Positions 16,395 through 24,600 of a stretch of DNA of 25,997 bases are shown here, piece by piece. The DNA is from Collinsella sp. Lineage in GTDB: Bacteria; Actinomycetota; Coriobacteriia; Coriobacteriales; Coriobacteriaceae. Within the stretch, counting starts at the first letter, position 1; each line of letters opens with the position of its first letter. The translations under genes and the position numbers were made by a program. The DNA lies in assembly GCA_022713905.1 (NCBI GenBank), contig JAIHTM010000009.1:1-25997 (forward strand), in the 5' to 3' direction. The notes under the pieces were generated by a model, which saw only the letters and a program-made list of their open reading frames with translations, did no database searches and was not told the origin of the DNA.

Positions 16395-16424
16395 TTTACT
16401 CGTCTTTTGGGGTGGCGGTACTAT
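16395..16424 (+). promoter_or_regulatory. Candidate promoter of the ABC exporter operon
   Basis: TTTACT (16395-16400), an 18-nt spacer and TACTAT (16419-16424) match four of six bases in each box. The predicted start is about 40 nt before ATG 16469. A small hairpin ACGAG (16387-16391)/CTCGT (16399-16403) overlaps the -35 and might be an operator. Confidence 0.4.
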
Positions 16425-16468
16425 CATGATTCGAATTGAGTGTGGATGATGATAGGGAGCGCCTATTT

Positions 16469-18319
16469 ATGATTGAGCTGCTCAGGCGTTTTGGCGGTAA
16501 GTTTCGCCGCTATATGGTGATTGGTCCTGCGTGTAAGCTGATCGAAGTGATCTTTGACCTGCTTACGCCGCTGGTGATTGCGCAGATGATCGACAAGGGC
16601 ATCGGTGTGCACGATGTCAACGCCGTCGTCCACTACGGTATGCTGCTTGGCGCCATGGCCGTGATCGGCATCTCGTTTACGCTTGTCTGCCAAAAGATGG
16701 CGGCGCTGACCTCACAGGGCATGGGCACCGATATTCGTGGCGCACTCTACGAACACATCAACAAGCTGAGCTATGCCGAGCTCGATCGCTTTGGCACGCC
16801 GTCGCTCATCACGCGCATCACCAACGACGTCAACCAGGTGCAGCTGGCCGTGGCGCTGGGTGTGCGCATGCTCATCCGCTGGCCTTTCCTGGCGGTGGGC
16901 TCCATGGTTGCGGCCCTCGCCATCGACCTTAAACTCGGCATTATCTTTTTGATCTGCACGCCCGCCATCGGCCTGGTGTTTTGGTTTGCCATGGCGCACT
17001 GCATCCCGTACTACAAGCAGCTGCAGGCAAAGCTCGACCGCATCGCGCTTATCTGCCGCGAGGGCCTTTCGGGCGCCCGCGTGGTCCGCGCGTTTGTGCG
17101 TGAGGACCATGAGCGTGAGCGTTTCGCCCAGGCGGCCGATGACCAGGCGCATGTCGCCATCGCGGTGGGCAGGCTCTCGTCGATTCTCAACCCCGTCACG
17201 TTTTTGGTGATGAACCTGGGCGTGTGCGCCATCCTGTGGGTGGGCGGCATTCAGGTCAACGTGGGCGAGCTCACGCAGGGCCAGGTCATGGCGTTCGTCA
17301 ACTACATGACGCAGATGCTCACCTCCATCGTGTATGTCGCCAACTTGGTCGTGGTCTTTACCAAGGCGAGCGCCAGTGCGTCGCGTATCAATGAGGTGCT
17401 TAACTGCGCGCCGAGTATCACCGACGAAGGCAACGAGCCGGTCGCGCTGCCCGAGCCGAACGCGGCGGACGATGCCGCTTCGGTTCCCGCGCTGAGCTTG
17501 AGCCATGCGAGCTTCTCCTTTGGCGCGGGCGCGGCCAACGCCGTCGACGATGTGACCCTGGAGCTGCCGCTGGGCAAAACGCTCGGCATCATCGGCGGTA
17601 CGGGCAGCGGTAAGTCGACGCTCGTCTCGCTCATTCCGCGCCTGTACGACGCGGGCGTCGGCAGCGTAAGCGTAATGGGTACCGACGTGCGCACTTGGCC
17701 GCTCGACCAGCTGCGCCATGTGGTCGCGACCGTCCCGCAGCGCGCGTCGCTCGTGAGCGGTACGATCCGCAGCAACCTGACTTGGCGTGACGAGTCCGCG
17801 ACCGACGAGGAGCTGTGGGCGGCGCTCGATATGGCGCAGGCCAGCGAGTTCGTGCGCAACAAGCCGCAGGGCTTGGATGCCCCGGTCGAGGCGGGCGGCA
17901 AGAATTTCAGCGGTGGCCAGCGCCAGCGTTTGACCATCGCGCGCGCTCTGGTGGGCTCGCCGCAGATCCTGATCATGGACGACTCCGCCTCGGCACTCGA
18001 CTTTAAGACTGACGCGGCGCTTCGCCACGCTATCCGCGAGCGCAGCGTGCGCGGCGCCGCCGAGGGCGGGTTGCCGCTGACGACCGTCATCGTGAGCCAG
18101 CGTGTCTCGACCGTGCGTGATGCCGACATGATCTGCGTGCTCGACCACGGCTCGGTTGCGGGCCTGGGCACGCATGACGAGCTGTACGCAAGCTGCCAAC
18201 TCTATCGCGAGATTTGCCAGTCGCAGCTGCGCCGCGAGGAGCTCGAGGGCCAGCAGGGGAGCGCGGCGCCCGCTTCGGACTCCGCCCCGGCATCCACCTG
18301 CACAAAGGAGGGCTGCTAA
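16469..18319 (+). CDS. ABC exporter half-transporter, degenerate-site subunit
   Basis: This 616-residue protein has an N-terminal six-helix membrane domain (~1-310) and a nucleotide-binding domain. ATG 16469 is chosen because AGGGAG (16454-16459) sits 9 nt upstream; the earlier TTG 16436 lacks one. Walker A is GGTGSGKST (376-384), the signature FSGGQ (480-484) is standard, but Walker B is ILIMDD (500-505), with Asp where the catalytic Glu should be, and the switch His is Gln (SQR, Q544). These losses are typical of one subunit of heterodimeric exporters such as TM287/288 or BmrCD. Its partner gene starts at the very next base after the stop codon. The transported substrate (drug, peptide or lipid) cannot be told from sequence. 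Confidence 0.95.
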   Translation: MIELLRRFGGKFRRYMVIGPACKLIEVIFDLLTPLVIAQMIDKGIGVHDVNAVVHYGMLLGAMAVIGISFTLVCQKMAALTSQGMGTDIRGALYEHINKLSYAELDRFGTPSLITRITNDVNQVQLAVALGVRMLIRWPFLAVGSMVAALAIDLKLGIIFLICTPAIGLVFWFAMAHCIPYYKQLQAKLDRIALICREGLSGARVVRAFVREDHERERFAQAADDQAHVAIAVGRLSSILNPVTFLVMNLGVCAILWVGGIQVNVGELTQGQVMAFVNYMTQMLTSIVYVANLVVVFTKASASASRINEVLNCAPSITDEGNEPVALPEPNAADDAASVPALSLSHASFSFGAGAANAVDDVTLELPLGKTLGIIGGTGSGKSTLVSLIPRLYDAGVGSVSVMGTDVRTWPLDQLRHVVATVPQRASLVSGTIRSNLTWRDESATDEELWAALDMAQASEFVRNKPQGLDAPVEAGGKNFSGGQRQRLTIARALVGSPQILIMDDSASALDFKTDAALRHAIRERSVRGAAEGGLPLTTVIVSQRVSTVRDADMICVLDHGSVAGLGTHDELYASCQLYREICQSQLRREELEGQQGSAAPASDSAPASTCTKEGC

Positions 18320-20179
18320 ATGAATCCGTATACTTCTTCCGGTTCGGTCGCCACGATGACGGCCAATGTGTCCGGCAACGATAACCTCAACGACCTGGGC
18401 GATGGCCCGCGTCAGCCCGGTGATCCCGAGCGCTATCCCGTGGGCGCGGTGACCCGTCGCCTGATGGGCTACGTGCGTCCGCACCGCATTTCGTTTACGA
18501 CGTCGTTTGTGAGCGCAGCCATCTCGGTGATCTTGCAGCTCTACACGCCCATCCTCATCGGCGAAGGTATCGACCTCATCGTCGCTGCCGGGCGGGTGGA
18601 CTTCGATGCGCTGCTGCCGCTCGTCACCAGGCTGGCAATTGTCGTGGTAGGTGCCGCGGCGTTCCAGTGGCTGCAGGGCTACTGCGTCAACCGCCTGTCC
18701 TACGAGACGGTGCGCGACATGCGCGTGGAGGCAAGCGACAAGCTCAGCCGCATGCCGCTCAGCTTTATCGACAGCCATGCCCACGGCGACCTTATGAGCC
18801 GTGTGGTCAACGACGTCGACCAGGTGGGCGATGGCCTGCTGCAAGGCTTCACGCAGCTCTTTACCGGCGTCATCACCATCGTGGGCACGCTCGCGTTTAT
18901 GCTCTCCATCAACTTGACCATGACACTCGTGGTGGTGCTCGTCACGCCGCTCTCCATCTTTGCGGCCGGTGCTATCGCCAAGCTTTCCAACAAGAGCTTT
19001 ACGGCTCAGCAGCGCATTCAGGGCCAGCTGGGCGGCCATATCGAGGAGTATGTGGGCGAGCAAAAACTCGTGGACGCGTTTGCCTATGGCCCAAATGCGC
19101 AACAGCGCTTCGATGCCCTCAACACCGAGCTCTACACGGCGGGCGAGCGTGCGCAGTTTATGGGTTCGCTCTCCAATCCTGGCACACGCTTTATCAACAA
19201 TATCATCTACGCCGTGGTGGCCGTGATCGGCTGCGTGGGCGTGATTACGGGCGTGCCCGCGGCGCTCACGGTGGGCGGCGTGCAGATTTTCCTGTCCTAC
19301 GCCAACCAGTACACCAAGCCGTTCAACGAGGTCACCAACGTCATTACGCAGATCCAGACGGCCTATGCCTCGGCGCGCCGTATGTTTGCGCTGCTCGATG
19401 CGCGCGAGCAAGAGCCCGATGCAGCGGATGCCGTTGAGCTCGCAGCCCCGCAGGGTGAGGTCGCCTTTGAGCATGTGGACTTTAGCTACGTGCCCGACCG
19501 CAAGCTGCTGCAGGACATCTGCATCGACGCCAAGCCCGGTATGCGGTTTGCCCTCGTTGGCCCCACGGGCTGCGGTAAGACGACGCTCATCAACCTGCTG
19601 CTGCGCTTTTACGACATCGATGCCGGGCGCATCGTGGTCGACGGGCATTCCTCGCGCGACTACACGCGTGAGAGCCTGCGCCGCGCCTTTGGCATGGTGC
19701 TGCAGGACACCTGGCTGTTCGAGGGCACGGTGGCCCAGAACATTGCCTACGGTTGCCCCGATGCCACGCGCGAGCAGATTGTCGAGGCCGCCAAGCGCGC
19801 GCACGCGCACAAGTTTATCGTGCAGCTGCCAGGCGGCTACGATACGGTGATCGGCGAGGACGGCGGCACGTTTAGCCAGGGTCAAAAACAGCTGCTGTGC
19901 ATCGCGCGCGTCATGCTCACCGATCCGGCGATTCTGCTGCTGGACGAGGCAACGTCGAGCATCGATACACGTACCGAGCTGCAGGTGCAGGCGGCATTCG
20001 ACGAGCTCATGGCCGGTCGCACAAGCTTTGTCGTGGCGCACCGCCTGAGCACCGTCCGCAACGCCGACTGCATTCTGGTGATGCGCGACGGGCAGATTAT
20101 CGAGCGCGGCACGCACGACGAGCTGCTAGCGGCAGGCGGCTTCTACGCCGAGCTCTACCGCAGCCAATTCGCCCAGTGA
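18320..20179 (+). CDS. ABC exporter half-transporter, catalytic-site subunit
   Basis: This 619-residue partner starts at ATG 18320, directly after the upstream TAA, with AAAGGAGG (18304-18311) inside the end of the previous gene. A ~45-residue cytosolic lead precedes the six-helix membrane domain. The nucleotide-binding domain has Walker A GPTGCGKTT (414-422), Walker B ILLLDEA with catalytic Glu 543, and switch His 574 (AHR). Its signature is FSQGQ (518-522) rather than LSGGQ. In the dimer its Walker A/B would face the intact FSGGQ of the partner (the active site), and its altered signature would face the partner's degenerate Walker B. The two genes thus code one heterodimeric, coupled exporter. 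Confidence 0.95.
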   Translation: MNPYTSSGSVATMTANVSGNDNLNDLGDGPRQPGDPERYPVGAVTRRLMGYVRPHRISFTTSFVSAAISVILQLYTPILIGEGIDLIVAAGRVDFDALLPLVTRLAIVVVGAAAFQWLQGYCVNRLSYETVRDMRVEASDKLSRMPLSFIDSHAHGDLMSRVVNDVDQVGDGLLQGFTQLFTGVITIVGTLAFMLSINLTMTLVVVLVTPLSIFAAGAIAKLSNKSFTAQQRIQGQLGGHIEEYVGEQKLVDAFAYGPNAQQRFDALNTELYTAGERAQFMGSLSNPGTRFINNIIYAVVAVIGCVGVITGVPAALTVGGVQIFLSYANQYTKPFNEVTNVITQIQTAYASARRMFALLDAREQEPDAADAVELAAPQGEVAFEHVDFSYVPDRKLLQDICIDAKPGMRFALVGPTGCGKTTLINLLLRFYDIDAGRIVVDGHSSRDYTRESLRRAFGMVLQDTWLFEGTVAQNIAYGCPDATREQIVEAAKRAHAHKFIVQLPGGYDTVIGEDGGTFSQGQKQLLCIARVMLTDPAILLLDEATSSIDTRTELQVQAAFDELMAGRTSFVVAHRLSTVRNADCILVMRDGQIIERGTHDELLAAGGFYAELYRSQFAQ

Positions 20180-20207
20180 GCAAGCCCGTGGGGCAAATTA
20201 ATCAATC

Positions 20208-20247
20208 GACAGACGGTGGTTTACATCTGTCACGTTAGTACTAAGAT
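20208..20247 (+). promoter_or_regulatory. Candidate promoter and dyad upstream of the flavodoxin-like gene
   Basis: TTTACA (20220-20225), a 16-nt spacer and TAAGAT (20242-20247) form a reasonable promoter. GACAGA (20208-20213) and TCTGTC (20226-20231) form an inverted repeat centred on the -35, a natural place for a repressor. The leader to the start codon is about 55 nt. Confidence 0.5.
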
Positions 20248-20306
20248 ATTCATCTAATAAATTGCATTAGTGGCTTTAGTTTTGGGGGAAACGAGGCAAC
20301 GTGACT

Positions 20307-20858
20307 ATGACGTGCTCTTTGGTGGTTAACAGCAAGAGCGGTAATACCAGGATGGTTTCGGGCGCGATCAAGCGCGCTCTGCAGGCTGCGGGTGTTGAGT
20401 TTGTCCATGCCGCGGCGTTGAGCGACGATGCGGATGCAGACCAGGTTGCGCTTGAGGCGCAGGGCGCCTGCGCGGCCGACACGGTGCTCGTCGGTTTTTG
20501 GTGCGACAAGGGCGCGTGCACGCCTTCGGTCGCGGCATTGCTCTCCGTCTTGCACGGCAAGCGCGTGTTCCTGTTTGGCACCTGCGGCTTTGGCGCTGAC
20601 CAGAGCTACTATCAGCAGATTATCGATCGTGTGACCTCCAATTTGGCCGATGACGCCGAGCTTGCGGGTTGGGCCATGTGCCAGGGCAAGATGGGTCCCG
20701 CGGTCAAGCAGCGCTACGAGGCCATGCTCGAGCAGGATCCCGACAATGCCCGCTTTAAGATGCTGCTCGACAACTGGGTTGCCGCAAAGGATCACCCCAC
20801 CAAGGAAGACCTCGAGGACATGTCTGCCGCCGCCAAGAAGGCCGTGCTGGGGGAGTAG
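20307..20858 (+). CDS. Flavodoxin-like protein
   Basis: This 183-residue protein opens with a short strand and the phosphate-binding loop SKSGNTRMVSG, as in flavodoxins that bind FMN. Further on are TVLVGFWCDKGACTP and GKRVFLFGTCGFGAD, in the places of the two flavin-contacting loops of the flavodoxin fold. A helical C-terminal tail (about 60 residues) carries acidic and lysine residues. It probably carries electrons for an unidentified reductase, and acts in the cytosol. ATG 20307 has GAGG (20293-20296) at 10 nt; GTG 20301 is an alternative start at 4 nt. It has its own promoter, so it is not clearly in the exporter operon. Similar short flavodoxin-family proteins occur widely in gut anaerobes. 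Confidence 0.85.
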   Translation: MTCSLVVNSKSGNTRMVSGAIKRALQAAGVEFVHAAALSDDADADQVALEAQGACAADTVLVGFWCDKGACTPSVAALLSVLHGKRVFLFGTCGFGADQSYYQQIIDRVTSNLADDAELAGWAMCQGKMGPAVKQRYEAMLEQDPDNARFKMLLDNWVAAKDHPTKEDLEDMSAAAKKAVLGE

Positions 20859-20900
20859 CTCCCATCGCTGACGGCGGTCGGTCCATCTTTCTAAATGTAA

Positions 20901-21031
20901 CGTCCTCCCGGGCGTCGGGGCACGAAGTTCCCTGCTCTACAGTCCTGCGCAAGACGAAGGCCACATTAAGTGGCCTTCTTTGCGTGCGGAACTCGCGATG
21001 AACTTCGTGCCCCGCCGTCCGGGAGGACGCC
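20901..21031 (+). repeat. Palindromic element copy A, with 30-bp arms and an inner ATTAA-loop hairpin
   Basis: The arm 20901-20930 (starting CGTCCTCCCGGGCGTCGGGG) and the arm 21000-21029 are complementary at 28 of 30 positions plus one G-U pair. Between them lies a second hairpin (20956-20978) with loop ATTAA. The segment 20942-21031 aligns with the inverted copy B at 25907-25997: GTCCTGC, ATTAA, CGTGCGGAACTCGCGATGAAC and the CGCC end are conserved. The family is repetitive at least within this window. Copy A follows the flavodoxin-like gene. Confidence 0.85.
20956..20981 (+). terminator. Inner hairpin of the palindromic element, likely terminator of the flavodoxin-like gene
   Basis: GAAGGCCAC (20956-20964) pairs with GTGGCCTTC (20970-20978) around ATTAA and is followed by TTT then GCG. 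The outer CGCAA/TTGCG pair can extend it. The short U-run makes it a moderate terminator. Confidence 0.6.
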
Positions 21032-21072
21032 TCTTTATTGATGGGAGGCCTGATAGGTCGATGGTTCCGTGC

Positions 21073-21537
21073 CCGGATGCGTCCAAAGTGGGACGGGCTT
21101 TCCGGATGGGCAGGCTTTCGAAAAATGCGTCCCGGAATTTGCCTTTGGAATGGGACGTAGTTTCCCGTTGAGGTGCTTTGCGGAAAGTGCATCCCACTCT
21201 GGGCGGTCGAAGTGGGACACACTTTCCCAAAGGCGCTCCAACGGGAAATTGCGTCCCATTATTCGGTCAAGAAACGGGATGCATTTTCCCAATGAGAGCA
21301 AAACCGGAAAATGCATCCCACAATCAGCCCTCAAAGTGGGACGCCGTTTCCCAATGAGGCTCAAGCGGAAAATGCATCCCGGAATTTGCGCTCAAAGTGG
21401 GATGCGGTTTCCGGTTGAGGGTCTAAGGGGAAAGTGCGTCCCAGAATCGACGCTTGAAATGGGATGCAGTTTTCCGATGAGGCACTCGACGGAAAATACA
21501 TCCCAGAAATGGCCTTTGAGCTGGGATAAGATCTCCG
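21073..21537. repeat. 62-bp-period array of alternating inverted repeats, about 7.5 units
   Basis: A forward motif like TGGGAYGCRGTTTCC begins (at its GGGA) at 21090, 21152, 21214, 21276, 21338, 21399, 21461 and 21523, so at steps of 62 bp with one of 61. Between each pair lies its reverse complement, like GGAAAATGCATCCC, near 21121, 21182, 21243, 21306, 21367, 21429 and 21491. The 15-18-nt stretches between motifs are of two alternating types, one often CAATGAGGCTCAAG-like and the other often GAATTTGCGCTCAAA-like. The 62-bp period is not a multiple of three, so it is not a protein repeat. The end copies (21075 and 21523) are degenerate. Confidence 0.95.
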
Positions 21538-21554
21538 CGGCATCTCGGATTCTC

Positions 21555-21615
21555 AAAAATGAGACACGCCGTTGGCGAAAATGAGACACGTGATATCGGG
21601 CATCGGACGTATCAT
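21555..21615 (+). promoter_or_regulatory. Direct AAAATGAGACACG repeats and -10 box before the second surface gene
   Basis: ATGAGACACG occurs at 21559-21568 and 21581-21590, 22 bp apart, each led by a short A-run; AAAAATGAGTCA recurs at 21620-21631. A good -10, TATCAT (21610-21615), lies 19 bp after the second repeat, but there is no standard -35. The repeats may be activator sites taking the place of the -35, or alternatively the multi-repeat end of an IS21-type element. Confidence 0.5.
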
Positions 21616-21659
21616 TTGCAAAAATGAGTCAACTCCACTCGAATAAAGCGAGGTCCCTC

Positions 21660-24600
21660 ATGTACGTTCCGCACCCCCGTATCCGTAGGCTGTCGAAAAT
21701 CCCGCTTGCCGGGACGGCGGCGCTTGCTGCGTTGATCGCCACGAGTGTCGCCTGCTTCACGGCCACGCCCCAGGTTGCCCAGGCGGCAGACGCGCCCGCA
21801 ATCACCGATATGACCGAGCAGGATTATCAAGCCCTGGGTCTGGGCACGAGCGAGGACATTCCGGCCGATACCGTTGGCCCCTACTCCACCACCACTCCCA
21901 CGACGTTTGCCACGCGCAGCGAGGTCTATATGGCAGTTAACGGTAGCCATGGCAATCGCTACACTCTGCGCGACAAGCTCGAGAACGTCGAGCGCGGCGA
22001 TCTTGGCGGCAGCAGCAAACTCACCGATGGCTATGGAAGTGTGTGGGGCGCCGCAAAGTTCTGGCAAAACGTCAACAGCTTCGATACGGGTAGCGACCTC
22101 TACAAGTACAGCGATTACGGCGGCGGCGACTGGTCGTACCTAAGCAACAATGAGTCCTCAACAGTACTCGCCAACGACAACAACGGTTTCTCGGGCATTC
22201 ACGCCACGAGTGTTGAGTTCTGCAGCGACGCCAGCACGGGCAAAAAGAGCCGCGTTGCCGAGCTCCGTGCCTACGGCGACAGTTCCTCCACGACGATTGA
22301 CGGCAAGTCATACGCCGGAAAGGTTGAGCTGGTCCTCTACTCGTTTAGCAACGGGCGTACGCGCACTCTCGACACACACCTGCCGGTGACGGTCAACACT
22401 AATATGATGTACGAAGGCCGTTTTAAGTACCTGGATGCCGGTTACCTGCAAGAGCACGACGCCGTCTTTGATGTCGAGGCGGGCGATGTCGATGGCGACG
22501 GCGTCGACGAGCTTTTTGTCTACGCGGGCTGCTATGTCGACGAGAACGGCGTGCGCAAGGCTGTAGTCGACATGTATGACTTGGAGGGTGGCAACTGGAA
22601 GCAAAGCGTCGTCAAGATCGATGCCGGTAACGCCACGGACTACACCACGCACAACAAGGGCGGGAACGACTCCTGGACGCAGCTTCAGTCAGCTCCTGTC
22701 GTTTCGCTAGCGGCCGGCGACCTCGATCGCGATTTTTGCGATGACCTCGCCATCGTGGTCTCGGCACCCTACGGCAAGAAGAATATTGATAAGTCGACGC
22801 ATTGCGAGCTGTTTTCGTGGGATGCATCCAAGGGTGCGCTCGTCCATGTCGATGCTCTGGGCGACGCGGGCGCAATCTCCCTCTCCGCGAACGGCAAGAC
22901 CATGGTCGCTGCGAATGCGACGTTCGGCACGTTTGCCGCCTACGATGAAGAAGGAAAGAAGACGGGTGAAACCGTCACGGGCCTTATTCTTGCGGGCTAT
23001 GACTGGCAACGCAGCGCTTTTGATTACGGCGCTTCTGACGGCAGCAAGGGGCTGTACGGCGCGCTGTACCGCTACGCGTATTTTGACTCGGAGTCTGGCG
23101 AGTTCAATCTTTCCGATTGCAAGGAATACAGAGACGGGCTCCTCGCCTCCTATGGGCTGATGCATGTGCCCAACAGCGCATGGAAGGATAGCGCTCAGGA
23201 TAAGCGCTATCCGTGCACCTTGGCGCCTATTGCCCTTGCCACTGCCAACCTTGACGGCCTGTCCGAGCAGCTGGCGGTCGACGAGGTGCTCGTGGGCGGC
23301 GATGTGTTCCGCGACTTTGCCTGCAACACGGCACAGAGCGGGGCTCAGGGCTTGGGGTCCATGGTCGGAACCATGAGCATGAGCGGCCAGCAATACAACA
23401 GCAGCAACAAGCATGACCACAAGGGTATAGAGCAGGTGTGGATCAGCGACGTCAAGGCGGGCAGCGTCTCGGGTTCGGACCGCTATAACGAGAGCTTTAT
23501 CGCTGTGGTGGGCAAGCACCGCGACGAGGACCTGCGCAAGAACGATGACTACTATTGGATGACCGCCTCGCATTTTTCGCTCGACGAGAACGGAAAGGTG
23601 CGCCGCGGCGAGGAGCAGGTGATTAGCGAGAGCAACCGTCGCGGCACTACCTACGGCACATTTATCTCGCTCGCGCTGCCCGATGTCGACAACGACAGCG
23701 TCAAGATCACGTACAAGGACCGCTACAAGGTCTATACCAACCCGCGCGTGCTTGCCGTGCTGCAGGATGCGCCCTATGTTGAGGATCTGGAGCAGGCATA
23801 CGGCTATCGGGTGTTGGGCGGCACGTCATACGGAGAGGAAAAGGGCACGGGGACATCCCAGGGCTATACCATTGGCGCCGAGTTGGGCGTTGCCGTCGAG
23901 GTGCAGACCGGTCCGCCCCTGGTCGCGATGAATGCTTCAGTCGATTTTGCCGCCGAGGGATGCTATGACTACCGGAGCGAGCGCACGGTCAGCGCAAGCG
24001 TAAGCTATGAGTCGCATGCCGGCGAGGGTGACAAGGCCGTGCTCTACACGATTCCGATGGTCTATTACGAGTATGAGATCGAAAATGAGGAAACTGGTGG
24101 CAAGGGCGTGATGGCGGCGCCCGTGTCGCTCGGCGCGCAGACCTCGGTCGTTAATGTCGAGGCCTATGACCGCATTGCCAAACAGCACAATATGACGCCG
24201 CTCAGCTACTTTTTGACCAACCGGTCGGGAGAACCCGGAACCTATCAAACGACGCTCAACGGCGAGACTCCCGTTGGGGATTCCTTTGGCCTGGGCAAGC
24301 CTGGCGTAACGCGCGCCTACACGCACGATGGGTTTAACGGCGCCGCCGCGCAGTCGGGGGCGAGCATTGAGCAGACCATCGAAGTCGAGGAGGGCAAGGA
24401 GCAGGAGCTCGAGCTCGGCTTGACGCTGAACGGCAGCGTTGTCATGGGCGCGAAGCTCGCAAAGCACGAGTTGTTTGGCGGCCTGTGCTTTGGTGCCAAC
24501 GCCGGCTTTACTACGGGTAACTCCTCGAGTGAATCGACCGAATACGGCGGCACCGTCGACAACCTGCCCGAGGCCGCGCAGGGCAAGTACGGTTTTGTGT

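Noticed and set aside
16712..20116. A 1,134-codon minus-strand frame across both ABC genes
   Set aside because: Both plus-strand genes have full exporter motifs; the opposite frame has a His/Arg/Ala-rich shadow composition.
21073..21537. CRISPR array
   Set aside because: Motifs alternate in orientation, the in-between stretches are related to each other rather than unique, and no cas gene is present.
21069..21584. A 171-codon plus-strand frame, and matching minus frames, across the 62-bp array
   Set aside because: The 62-bp period shifts the frame in every unit, so the peptide does not repeat; the open frames arise from repeat composition.
21624..21659. An earlier ATG for the second surface gene
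   Set aside because: It has no ribosome site, falls within the repeat AAAAATGAG and lies only ~2 nt after the predicted transcript start; ATG 21660 has a proper site and a cleaner signal peptide.
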